DNA of 29,810 nt from an uncultured Clostridia bacterium (GTDB lineage Bacteria; Bacillota; Clostridia; Peptostreptococcales; Anaerovoracaceae), in contig CALBZG010000175.1 of assembly GCA_937889655.1 (NCBI GenBank), positions 1-29,810 on the forward strand, in the 5' to 3' direction. Positions within the stretch are counted from its first letter, which is position 1; the number at the start of each line of letters is the position of its first letter. Below are positions 7,748-14,911 of this stretch, in pieces. The notes beneath the pieces are model-generated. The model saw only the letters and a program-made list of their open reading frames with translations, had not been told where the DNA came from and searched no databases. Position numbers and translations under genes: made by a program.

Positions 7748-8554
7748 ATGGCGATCAAAGACATCACATTAGGACAATATTTCCCCGGGGAATCCCCGGT
7801 GCACCGGCTGGATCCCCGTACGAAGATCATCGGCACGTTTGTGTTCCTGATCTCCCTGTTTCTTGTCGACCGCTTTCTGGGTTTTGCGCTGGCCGGATCG
7901 TTTCTGATGGCCCTGATCCTGAGCTCCGGCGTGCCCTTTCGGTTTCTGTTCCGGGGGCTCAAACCGATCCTCTTTCTGATCGTGTTCACCATGCTCATCA
8001 ATTTATTTATGACCTCCGGCACAGAACTGGTCAGGCTGGGGCCCCTGGCTGTCACGGAAGAAGGGCTGTACAGGGCTACTTTCATGGCGCTCCGTCTGGT
8101 GCTGCTGATATTCGGCTCTTCTCTCCTCACGCTGGTCACCAAGCCCATCACGCTCACTGACGGCATGGAACGCCTCATGTCGCCTTTCAACAGAGTAGGT
8201 TTACCGTCTCACGAACTGGCCATGATGATGACGATCGCTTTGCGATTCATTCCCACGCTCCTGGACGAAACGGATAAGATCATGAAGGCCCAGACAGCCC
8301 GGGGGGCCGATTTTGAAAGCGGCAATCTGTTTCGCCGGGCCAAAGGGCTGATCCCTCTCCTGGTTCCCTTGTTTGTGAGCGCCTTCCGTATCGCCGCCGA
8401 TTTGGCCATGGCGATGGAATCCCGGTGCTATCGTGGCGGGCAGGGGCGAACGCGGATGAACGGTATGGCTTTCGGCAGACGGGACGCTTTGGCTGCCGGG
8501 GTTTTGGTTCTGTATGCCGCAGGGACGCTGTATTTGCGAAGCTGGATAGGATAA
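7748..8554 (+). CDS. ecfT: ECF transporter transmembrane coupling subunit EcfT
   Basis: This 268-residue integral membrane protein links the ATPases to the substrate-binding S component. The opening is typical (LGQYFPGESPVHRLDPRTK), with several hydrophobic segments in residues 27-130 and another at the C-terminus. The cytoplasmic coupling helices normally carry two Ala-Arg-Gly motifs. The first is present (QTARGADF, near residue 182), but the second position reads MESRCYRG, so Ser-Arg-Cys replaces Ala-Arg-Gly while the arginine is kept. Position between ecfA2 and queT supports the call. Confidence 0.94.
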   Translation: MAIKDITLGQYFPGESPVHRLDPRTKIIGTFVFLISLFLVDRFLGFALAGSFLMALILSSGVPFRFLFRGLKPILFLIVFTMLINLFMTSGTELVRLGPLAVTEEGLYRATFMALRLVLLIFGSSLLTLVTKPITLTDGMERLMSPFNRVGLPSHELAMMMTIALRFIPTLLDETDKIMKAQTARGADFESGNLFRRAKGLIPLLVPLFVSAFRIAADLAMAMESRCYRGGQGRTRMNGMAFGRRDALAAGVLVLYAAGTLYLRSWIG

Positions 8555-8558
8555 GACC

Positions 8559-9041
8559 ATGAAAAAGACAAAAACATCAGAATTTTGGGTACAGGCTGCG
8601 GTGATCGGCTCGCTGTATGCGGCGCTGACACTGCTGCTTTCACCGATTTCCTACGGTGTGATGCAGGTTCGGGTGTCCGAGGCGCTGACCGTGCTGGCCA
8701 TGCTGACACCTGCTGCGATCCCAGGGCTAACCGTGGGTTGCTTTTTTGCAAACTTTCTGGGACCGAACGGTCTGATGGATGCGGTGCTCGGCACCATGGC
8801 CACGCTGCTGGGCGCTGTGGGAACTTACAAACTGCGCCACCGGTTTTATTGGGCGCCCATGCCGCCGGTGGTCGCCAACGCGGTCATCGTAGGGCTGATG
8901 CTCCATTATGTGTACGGTGTGCCCATTTCGCCGCTGTACTGCGTGCTTTGGGTCGGCTTGGGTGAATTGATCTCTTGTTATGGCATCGGCCTTCCGCTGG
9001 CTCGTTTTCTGCAAAAAAGAAAGGGCGACCTGGGACTGTGA
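8559..9041 (+). CDS. queT: QueT-type queuosine-precursor ECF S component
   Basis: This 160-residue membrane protein belongs to the QueT (DUF988) family of S components, predicted to bind queuosine precursors such as preQ0 or queuine for use in tRNA wobble modification. Recognisable parts are QVRVSEALTVLAMLTP, PGLTVGCFFANFLGP and the LGTMATLLGAVGTYKLR segment; five or six hydrophobic stretches fit the S-component fold. It ends an ECF module, so the module may be dedicated to this substrate or shared with distant S components. It overlaps trmB by three bases, placing two tRNA-modification functions in one operon. No queuosine biosynthesis or tgt gene is in the window. Confidence 0.88.
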   Translation: MKKTKTSEFWVQAAVIGSLYAALTLLLSPISYGVMQVRVSEALTVLAMLTPAAIPGLTVGCFFANFLGPNGLMDAVLGTMATLLGAVGTYKLRHRFYWAPMPPVVANAVIVGLMLHYVYGVPISPLYCVLWVGLGELISCYGIGLPLARFLQKRKGDLGL

Positions 9042-9688
9042 GGCAGCGAAAAGTCAGGAACAAAGAAGAGATTTTTGTCCGTTGCGCCCCTTGGATCATT
9101 TCCGACCCCACATCGTGCAAAGGGAACTGGGCGTCTGTTTTTCCCGGTTCCGGCAGACTCTTTCTGGAGATCGGCAGCGGAAAAGGGAAGTTTATCACAT
9201 CGCTGGCCGCAGCTCATCCGCAGTATAATTTTATTGCTGTCGAAGGCGGCGCCAACATTGCTGTGCGCATTCTTGAAAAGGCGGAAGCAGCCGGATCGAA
9301 CAATCTTCTGGTAATCACGGAATATGCAGAAGATCTCACCCGCTGGTTCGCGCCGGGAGAAACGGACGGGATCTATGTGAATTTTTGCGATCCCTGGCCG
9401 AAGCTGCGGCATGCGGAGCGCCGGCTGACCCATCGCCTGCGGCTGGCCCAGTATCAAAGCATCACAAAGCCCGGGAGCGAGCTGGCCTTGAAAACAGACA
9501 ATCAGGCGTTGTTCACGTTTTCATTGCAGGAATTCCAGGCGGCCGGTCTTGTACTGCTGGAGCATACCCGGGATCTTTACGGAGACGGCCACAGGCCACA
9601 GCAATATACGACGGAATACGAAGACAAATTTTCAAAAGAAGGAAAGCCGATCTGCTTTGCGCGGGCGGCTTTGCACGACAGGCAGTAG
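9038..9688 (+). CDS. trmB: tRNA (guanine-N7)-methyltransferase
   Basis: This 216-residue SAM-dependent enzyme makes m7G46 in the tRNA variable loop. The SAM-binding motif reads FLEIGSGKGKFI near residue 44, and the hallmark catalytic stretch NFCDPWPKLRHAERR lies in the centre. The start is taken as GTG at 9038, which overlaps the queT stop and gives the usual short basic N-terminus VRQRKVRNKEE; the upstream ATG at 8975 would sit deep inside queT. A weak GGGCGACC ribosome binding site precedes the GTG. Length matches the family. Confidence 0.93.
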   Translation: MRQRKVRNKEEIFVRCAPWIISDPTSCKGNWASVFPGSGRLFLEIGSGKGKFITSLAAAHPQYNFIAVEGGANIAVRILEKAEAAGSNNLLVITEYAEDLTRWFAPGETDGIYVNFCDPWPKLRHAERRLTHRLRLAQYQSITKPGSELALKTDNQALFTFSLQEFQAAGLVLLEHTRDLYGDGHRPQQYTTEYEDKFSKEGKPICFARAALHDRQ

Positions 9689-9703
9689 GGGAGCACGGGA
9701 TCG

Positions 9704-10525
9704 ATGGCGTTCGGAGAAATCATCAAAGTAATATTGATCGGTGTGGTCGAAGGGATCACGGAATGGCTTCCGGTGAGCAGCACGGGACATATGATCCTGC
9801 TCAACGAGTGGATCCAGCTTCAGGTGAGCAAGGCCTTCTGGGATATGTTTCTGGTCGTCATCCAGCTGGGCGCCATTCTGGCCGTTGTCGTGATTTTTTG
9901 GAGGAGGATCTTTCCGTTTTCTTTTCGGAAGGGGACCTCTTTCATCAAAAAAGATATCATGACGCTGTGGGGCAAGATCCTGCTGGCGACGATCCCGGCT
10001 GCGCTGGTGGGCATTCCGCTGGAAGACTGGATGGATGCTCATTTCTATAATTACAAGGCCGTATCCGTAGCGTTGATCGCCTATGGGATATGGTTTTTAT
10101 TTTTGGAGCGGGGACGCGTCCGGACTTTTCCCATACAAAAGGTGCAGGATATCACCTGGAAAGCGGCGCTGGGCATTGGGCTGTTCCAGATCCTTGCCTT
10201 GATTCCTGGAACCTCCCGATCCGGGTCCACCATTATCGGGGGCATGCTGCTGGGGGCTTCACGTCCTGCGGCGGCGGAATTCACATTCTATCTCGCGATC
10301 CCGGTCATGATGGGCGCCAGCTTGCTCAAACTGCTCCAATTTGGTTTCGCCTTTACCGGGGCGGAGCTAGCGATGCTGCTGTTGGGCATGGCCGTGGCTT
10401 TTCTTGTTTCCATGGGGGCGATCCGGTTTCTTATGCGCTATGTCAGAAGCCATGACTTCAGGGTGTTCGGCTATTACCGCATCCTCCTGGGGCTGGCCGT
10501 TCTGGGTTATTTCCTCTTGGCATAG
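9704..10525 (+). CDS. uppP: Undecaprenyl-diphosphatase
   Basis: This 273-residue polytopic membrane phosphatase recycles undecaprenyl pyrophosphate, the lipid carrier for peptidoglycan and wall polymers, and confers bacitracin resistance when abundant. Both family signatures are present: EGITEWLPVSSTGH near residue 17 and LIPGTSRSGST near residue 166. About seven hydrophobic segments are visible. It starts 15 bases after trmB and is the last gene of the lipoprotein-ECF operon. It is followed by a terminator hairpin. Confidence 0.96.
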   Translation: MAFGEIIKVILIGVVEGITEWLPVSSTGHMILLNEWIQLQVSKAFWDMFLVVIQLGAILAVVVIFWRRIFPFSFRKGTSFIKKDIMTLWGKILLATIPAALVGIPLEDWMDAHFYNYKAVSVALIAYGIWFLFLERGRVRTFPIQKVQDITWKAALGIGLFQILALIPGTSRSGSTIIGGMLLGASRPAAAEFTFYLAIPVMMGASLLKLLQFGFAFTGAELAMLLLGMAVAFLVSMGAIRFLMRYVRSHDFRVFGYYRILLGLAVLGYFLLA

Positions 10526-10546
10526 AAAAAGATTTTAGGATATGAT
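10517..10546 (+). promoter_or_regulatory. Candidate promoter for gap
   Basis: TTGGCA (10517-10522), overlapping the end of uppP, is 18 bases from TATGAT (10541-10546). It lies upstream of the hairpin at 10552, so a transcript from here to gap would carry that hairpin in its leader. Confidence 0.45.
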
Positions 10547-10551
10547 AAGAT

Positions 10552-10580
10552 AAAGCCGGAGGAGAAATTCTCCGGCTTTT
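10552..10580 (+). terminator. Intrinsic terminator or leader hairpin between uppP and gap
   Basis: A ten-base-pair perfect stem (10552-10561 with 10570-10579), extended by one G-U and one A-U pair, closes a GAAA tetraloop and is followed by only four Ts. It most simply ends the uppP transcript. The short T-tract and the promoter-like sequence before it leave room for a role in gap expression. Confidence 0.7.
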
Positions 10581-10609
10581 GCATATCTCACAGTTTCAGG
10601 GAGGATGAA

Positions 10610-11629
10610 ATGGCTATAAAACTTGGGATCAACGGTTTCGGCCGGATCGGCCGCGTCACGTTTCGCGCCGCGATGGAACAGCCGGAGCACTTTGAAGTCA
10701 AGGGGATCAATGTCCGGAACGCTGATCTGGATTATCTGGTCTATATGATCCGTTACGATACGATCTACGGCAGATACTGCGGCACGCTGGAGCGGTATGC
10801 CAAAGGCATTATCGTCGACGGCGTCAAGATTCCGGTTTACGGAGAATCCGAGGCAGATCACATTCCATGGCCGGAGTGCGGAGCAGAGTATATCGTTGAC
10901 GCCACCGGTGCTTATGTCACGATGGAGAAGGCGATCCAGCATCTGAGGGCCGGCGCGAAAAAGGTCATCATGTCTGCCCCTGCCAAGGATATTATGACAC
11001 CCACGTTCGTATACGGCGTCAACCACGAAAACTATACGCCGGACATGGACATCATCTCCAACGCGTCCTGCACGACCAACTGTCTGGCGCCTCTCTGCAA
11101 AGTGCTTCAGGACAATTACGGGATCCAAATGGGCCTGATGTCCACGATCCACGCTGCCACAGCCAAGCAGAAAGTCGTGGATGCCCGATCTCTCAAGGAC
11201 TGGCGCACCGGCCGTTCTGTATTCGGGAACATCATACCCTCGTCCACGGGCGCGGCAAAGGCTGTGGGGCTGGTGATCCCGGAACTCCAGGGAAAAATGA
11301 CCGGGATATCCTATCGTGTCCCCACCGCAGACGTGTCGGTGATCGATCTGAATGTCTGCCTGGACAAGCCCACCAGCTACGCGAATATTTGCGCCAAACT
11401 GAAAGAGGCTTCCGAAACCACCATGAAGGGCGTGCTGGATTATGTGGATGACGAAGTCGTATCCTCGGATTTTGTTGGAGATCCGCATCCTGCGATTTTC
11501 GACGCCAGAGAAGGCATCGCGCTGAACGACAAATTCTTTAAGTTCATTGCCTTTTATGACAACGAATGGGGCTATGCCAGCAATTTGCTTCGCATGGTGC
11601 GCTACATGGCCCAGGTGGAAAGCAAATAA
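10610..11629 (+). CDS. gap: Glyceraldehyde-3-phosphate dehydrogenase
   Basis: This 339-residue glycolytic enzyme interconverts glyceraldehyde-3-phosphate and 1,3-bisphosphoglycerate. It has the nucleotide-binding INGFGRIGR at residues 7-15 and the catalytic loop SNASCTTNCLAPL with C154. Length is normal. The segment after the second beta strand reads KGINVRNADLDYL, where NAD-dependent enzymes usually have an INDL-type aspartate, so cofactor preference deserves checking. Its ribosome binding site is GGGAGG. Its 3' end overlaps the converging prepilin peptidase gene by 28 bases, and its terminator lies inside that gene. fba, another glycolytic gene, is close by on the other strand. Confidence 0.96.
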   Translation: MAIKLGINGFGRIGRVTFRAAMEQPEHFEVKGINVRNADLDYLVYMIRYDTIYGRYCGTLERYAKGIIVDGVKIPVYGESEADHIPWPECGAEYIVDATGAYVTMEKAIQHLRAGAKKVIMSAPAKDIMTPTFVYGVNHENYTPDMDIISNASCTTNCLAPLCKVLQDNYGIQMGLMSTIHAATAKQKVVDARSLKDWRTGRSVFGNIIPSSTGAAKAVGLVIPELQGKMTGISYRVPTADVSVIDLNVCLDKPTSYANICAKLKEASETTMKGVLDYVDDEVVSSDFVGDPHPAIFDAREGIALNDKFFKFIAFYDNEWGYASNLLRMVRYMAQVESK

Positions 11630-12255
11630 CCGAAGCAGGACAACGCCGCAAAAGGGCCGAAAGGGATCCGGTCGCCTTTTGCGGCTTTTTTTGTGAACAA
11701 AAGGACCAGCGCCCAAACGCCCGCGAGGAGAAAGGCATGGCAGAAAATCAGGAGCATAGCTGCTCCTCCGAAAGAGAAGCCCAGGCCGGCGGCCAGTTTG
11801 GCATCGCCGGCGCCCAGTCCGGGATCCCGTCCGAAGGCCCGGGCGAGCGTCAGCATCAAAGCATAAGCGGCAAGAGGGATCAGCAGGCCCGCCGCTCTGG
11901 CCGCAGCCGGCACGGGAAACAGCAGGCCGGCGGCGGCCAGGAACAGGATCCATTGGTCCTGCAGGATCCTGTAGCGGATGTCGCAGACCGACAGCTGAAC
12001 GAGGCAGAAGGACACCGCTGCGGCGGGCAGCGCAAAGCCGCTGGAGAGCCCCTGCGCCGGCCATAAAAAAAGCAGAAAAAAAGGAACGGAAAAAACGAGT
12101 GTAAAACGGCCCGATGCCCTGAAGCAATGCGCTTTGAGCCCGACCGGCACAGCGCCGCTTTCCTGCAGCCACCCGGCAGGCGTATGATTCCATACCCAAT
12201 AAGATAACCCGCCCGCAGACAGAGAGAGAAGAATAAAAAACACGGAACGGATCAT
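11602..12255 (-). CDS. Prepilin peptidase-like A24 aspartic protease
   Basis: This 217-residue polytopic membrane protein belongs to the TadV/PilD family that cleaves type IV prepilin-like leader peptides. The two catalytic aspartates are visible: D92 in SVCDIRYRILQD and D151 in the GxGD motif LGAGDAKLAAGLGF. The C-terminus has the usual IPFGPFAA. There is no CxxC methyltransferase domain, so it is a peptidase-only form. The start at 12255 has GGAG and its own near-consensus promoter. No pilin, ATPase or secretion gene is nearby, so it is an orphan whose substrates are encoded elsewhere. The 28-base overlap with gap is at the 3' end of both genes. Confidence 0.83.
   Translation of the reverse strand: MIRSVFFILLSLSAGGLSYWVWNHTPAGWLQESGAVPVGLKAHCFRASGRFTLVFSVPFFLLFLWPAQGLSSGFALPAAAVSFCLVQLSVCDIRYRILQDQWILFLAAAGLLFPVPAAARAAGLLIPLAAYALMLTLARAFGRDPGLGAGDAKLAAGLGFSFGGAAMLLIFCHAFLLAGVWALVLLFTKKAAKGDRIPFGPFAALSCFGYLLSTWAM
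11645..11692 (+). terminator. gap terminator embedded in the opposing prepilin peptidase gene
   Basis: A perfect 11-base-pair stem (11645-11655 with 11675-11685) with a 19-nt loop is followed by T7. It starts 15 bases after the gap stop. The same bases on the other strand encode residues leading into the conserved IPFGPFAA end of the prepilin peptidase. Confidence 0.85.
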
Positions 12256-12286
12256 GATTATCTACTCCTGAGCCCGTCCCGCATTG

Positions 12287-12314
12287 ATTATATCAAAATG
12301 TTAAAAATTGTCAA
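12287..12314 (-). promoter_or_regulatory. Sigma-A promoter of the prepilin peptidase gene
   Basis: On the minus strand a perfect TTGACA (12314-12309) and a perfect TATAAT (12292-12287) are 16 bases apart, about 30 bases upstream of the start codon and just after the fba stop. Confidence 0.75.
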
Positions 12315-12332
12315 TCGCTATTCCCGGCGGGA

Positions 12333-13262
12333 TTAGCTTTGCCCGCTGGCGTTCAGCACATTTTTGATCTTGTGCTGAACCATCCGTTTGATAGCCTCCC
12401 TGGCAGGGCCAAGATACTTTCTGGGATCGAATTCTTCGGGGCTTTCCATGAGGCAGCGCCGGACCTCCGCCGTCATGGCAAGCCTCAGATCCGTGTCGAT
12501 GTTCACCTTGCAGATGCCGTGCCGCGCCGATTCCAGGATCATATGCTCCGGAACGCCCTGAGCGCCGGGAATGTTCCCGCCGTACCGGTTGCACATCGCC
12601 ACGAATTCCGGAAGCACTGTGGATGCACCGTGCAGGACCAGCGGCACATCGGGGATCAGCTTGTGGATCGCCTTGAGCCGCTCAAAATCCAAATAAGGCT
12701 CGCCTTTAAATTTATAAGCGCCGTGGCTGGTGCCGATGGCGATGGCCAGAGAGTCCACGCCGGTCTTGTCCACGAATTCCGCCGCTTCTTCCGGGTCGGT
12801 GAAGGTGGCTGATCGGGCGTCCACATTTACGTTGTCTTCCACACCGGCCAGCTTGCCTAATTCTGCTTCCACCACAGCCCCTTTGGCGTGGGCATATTCC
12901 ACTACATGCCGGGTTATGGCGATATTCTCTTTGAGGTCGTAGCGCGAGCCGTCGATCATGACCGATGTAAAGCCGTCATCCACACATTTTTTGCAGATGT
13001 CGAAGTCTTCGCCGTGATCCAGGTGCAGGCAGATGTCCAGTCCCGTATCGATTATAGCAGCTTCCACCAATTTCAGCAGATAGGCCGGCTTGGCGTATTT
13101 TCGGGCGCCGGCGGATACCTGAAGGATCAGCGGCGCCTTTTCTTCTGCGGCAGCGTCCACGATCCCCTGAATGATCTCCATATTGTTCACATTGAATGCG
13201 CCGACGGCATAATCGCTGTTCAGCGCCCTGGCAAACATTGCCCGCGTCGTTACGAGTCCCAT
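12333..13262 (-). CDS. fba: Fructose-bisphosphate aldolase, class II
   Basis: This 309-residue metal-dependent enzyme splits fructose-1,6-bisphosphate into triose phosphates. It shows the zinc-site and catalytic segment CLHLDHGEDFD near residue 80, the AIGTSHGAYKFKG zinc loop, and the phosphate-binding VLHGAST and KVNIDTDLR segments. The ATG at 13262 sits five bases after a perfect AAGGAGG; the GTG at 13265 is too close to it. It lies 16 bases after the MltG-like gene and probably shares its transcript. No convincing terminator follows; the next thing downstream is the prepilin peptidase promoter. Confidence 0.95.
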   Translation of the reverse strand: MGLVTTRAMFARALNSDYAVGAFNVNNMEIIQGIVDAAAEEKAPLILQVSAGARKYAKPAYLLKLVEAAIIDTGLDICLHLDHGEDFDICKKCVDDGFTSVMIDGSRYDLKENIAITRHVVEYAHAKGAVVEAELGKLAGVEDNVNVDARSATFTDPEEAAEFVDKTGVDSLAIAIGTSHGAYKFKGEPYLDFERLKAIHKLIPDVPLVLHGASTVLPEFVAMCNRYGGNIPGAQGVPEHMILESARHGICKVNIDTDLRLAMTAEVRRCLMESPEEFDPRKYLGPAREAIKRMVQHKIKNVLNASGQS

Positions 13263-13278
13263 CACATCCTCCTTGTGC

Positions 13279-13809
13279 TTATCGGGTCAGTATATCGACG
13301 ATATCCTCCACCGTCGATCCGGCCGGTATCGTAAAGGTGCCGGCCATAAGCTTGGTTTCCGCGTTCATCTTTGAAACAGCAGTCACGAAGGCTTCCGGGG
13401 ATTCCACCAGTTGGTCTTCAAATAACAGCTGGGCGATTTTGGAGCCTGTGACGCCGACGGGAACCGTAAATTTTGCTTCGGCCTTCGTGGTGTATTCCTG
13501 GACGGCAGGCTCGTCCTGCCCGGGCGTTTCCTCTGGATCCGGCGTTGTGCCTTCGCCTGCTTCTGCATCCGGGTCAGTAGTGATCTCCTCCGGGTTTTCG
13601 TTCATGTCCTCGATCTCCTCCGGCGTCAGATCCAAATCGTCCAGATCCAGATCCTCGGAAGCCTCTCCGGCCTTGATTTCGGCCATGTATTCCGGATAAG
13701 CCATGATCGCGTCGATGCGCCAGAATATGACAGCACCGGCGATGATCACGATGAGAACTGCCACAAATATGTCGTTATAGTCGTAAACAAGATCTTTGAA
13801 TCGTTTCAT
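13279..13809 (-). CDS. Membrane-anchored protein with MltG-like N-terminal (LysM-like) domain
   Basis: The 176 residues comprise a short cytoplasmic start, one transmembrane helix (about residues 14-32), a strongly acidic Asp/Glu/Pro/Thr-rich linker (45-100), and a C-terminal region (112-176) resembling the small domain that precedes the catalytic part of MltG endolytic transglycosylases (FTVPVGVTGSKIAQLLFED and AGTFTIPAGSTVEDIVDIL). The MltG catalytic domain is missing and the frame ends cleanly, so this is probably a natural short form and not a broken gene. Such proteins are seen in Firmicutes and may act at the cell wall without cutting it (inference). It lies directly upstream of fba. 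The ribosome binding site is GGGGGCG. Confidence 0.72.
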   Translation of the reverse strand: MKRFKDLVYDYNDIFVAVLIVIIAGAVIFWRIDAIMAYPEYMAEIKAGEASEDLDLDDLDLTPEEIEDMNENPEEITTDPDAEAGEGTTPDPEETPGQDEPAVQEYTTKAEAKFTVPVGVTGSKIAQLLFEDQLVESPEAFVTAVSKMNAETKLMAGTFTIPAGSTVEDIVDILTR

Positions 13810-13900
13810 CTGCGCCCCCTATGCATCCCTTTCCCCCAATGTTCTATGGTTACAATTTATCATAAAACCCATTCCGTTTCTACTCGTATGCATAAAAATA

Positions 13901-13909
13901 TGGTATAAT
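13901..13909 (+). promoter_or_regulatory. Extended -10 promoter giving a nearly leaderless transcript
   Basis: TGG followed by a perfect TATAAT (13904-13909) forms an extended -10 element with no recognisable -35. The start codon of the next gene is only nine bases after the hexamer, so transcription should begin at or within about three bases of the ATG. Confidence 0.6.
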
Positions 13910-13918
13910 CATCAGGCT

Positions 13919-14911
13919 ATGATTGAAATCACCGTCACATCCAATGATGACAGCCAGCGGCTGGACCGGTTCCTGAAGAAGTATCTTTCGGAAGCGCCGC
14001 TGTCCATGATCTACCGGATGATTCGAAAAGACATCAAGGTAAACGGACGCCGGGCCGGCGAGGATACGATGCTGGCTGCGGGAGATGTGATTACCTTTTA
14101 TATCAGCCAGGAGCAGCTGGATGCCCTTGCGGGGACAAAAAAGCGTGTCACCGCCAAACGGCAGTTTACCATCGCTTACGAGGACGACGATGTGATCGTG
14201 GTCGGAAAGCCCTTCGGCTTGCTCGTTCATGGGGATTCCTCTGAGAAAAAGGATACGCTGGCCAATCAAGTCGTAGATTATCTGATACGGGAAGGAAGCT
14301 ATTCTCCCCGAACGGAGCGAACTTTTGTGCCTTCTCCGGTACACCGGCTGGATCGCAACACCACCGGGCTTGTTTTGTTCGGAAAGAACAGCGCTGCGCT
14401 GCGGACGCTCTCAGCCATGCTCCGGGAAGACGGCGTTCGAAAGTTTTACCAGACCATCGTCATCGGGTCGCTTCGTGAAGAGTTGCATCTCATAGGAAAA
14501 CTGCACAAGGATCCCGAAGAGAACAAGTCCCGTGTATATGACGCAGGCGATCCGCGGGGAAAACCCATCGAGACTATCGTGCGGCCTGTTCATACAGGTT
14601 CAGATTACAGTCTGGTGGACGTGGAACTGGTCACAGGCAGGAGCCATCAAATCCGCGCGCATCTGCAGTCTGCGGGCTACCCGCTGATCTGTGATACAAA
14701 ATACGGCTGGGCATCGGCCAACCGGGCTCTGCAAAAAAAAATAAATTGGTCTACACAGCTGCTCCACGCCGGCAGGCTGGAGATCGTTCAGGCTCCGCCT
14801 CCGCTGGAGCATCTGAACGGACTGGAAATCAAAACACCGGTGCCTCCGTTCTGGAAAGAGATACAGCTGGCACTGTTCAATAAGGAGATAATAGGGAATG
14901 GGATTGAGTGA
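13919..14911 (+). CDS. RluA-family 23S/tRNA pseudouridine synthase
   Basis: The 330-residue enzyme has an N-terminal S4 RNA-binding domain (residues 12-75), then the RluA catalytic domain with the active-site motif HRLDRNTTGL, where D145 is the catalytic aspartate, followed by GRSHQIRAHL. It isomerises uridine in large-subunit rRNA or tRNA; the exact site cannot be told (RluC/RluD group). The ATG at 13919 is chosen because the S4 domain begins right after it. No Shine-Dalgarno sequence precedes it and the promoter's -10 is nine bases away, so translation is probably leaderless. Its end overlaps the signal peptidase gene by 14 bases. Confidence 0.9.
   Translation: MIEITVTSNDDSQRLDRFLKKYLSEAPLSMIYRMIRKDIKVNGRRAGEDTMLAAGDVITFYISQEQLDALAGTKKRVTAKRQFTIAYEDDDVIVVGKPFGLLVHGDSSEKKDTLANQVVDYLIREGSYSPRTERTFVPSPVHRLDRNTTGLVLFGKNSAALRTLSAMLREDGVRKFYQTIVIGSLREELHLIGKLHKDPEENKSRVYDAGDPRGKPIETIVRPVHTGSDYSLVDVELVTGRSHQIRAHLQSAGYPLICDTKYGWASANRALQKKINWSTQLLHAGRLEIVQAPPPLEHLNGLEIKTPVPPFWKEIQLALFNKEIIGNGIE

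Noticed and set aside
10535..12199. A 554-codon open frame antisense to gap and across the prepilin peptidase gene
   Set aside because: It is a shadow of gap and pilD-like coding in GC-rich DNA; both real genes have full family motifs, and this frame has no recognisable domain.
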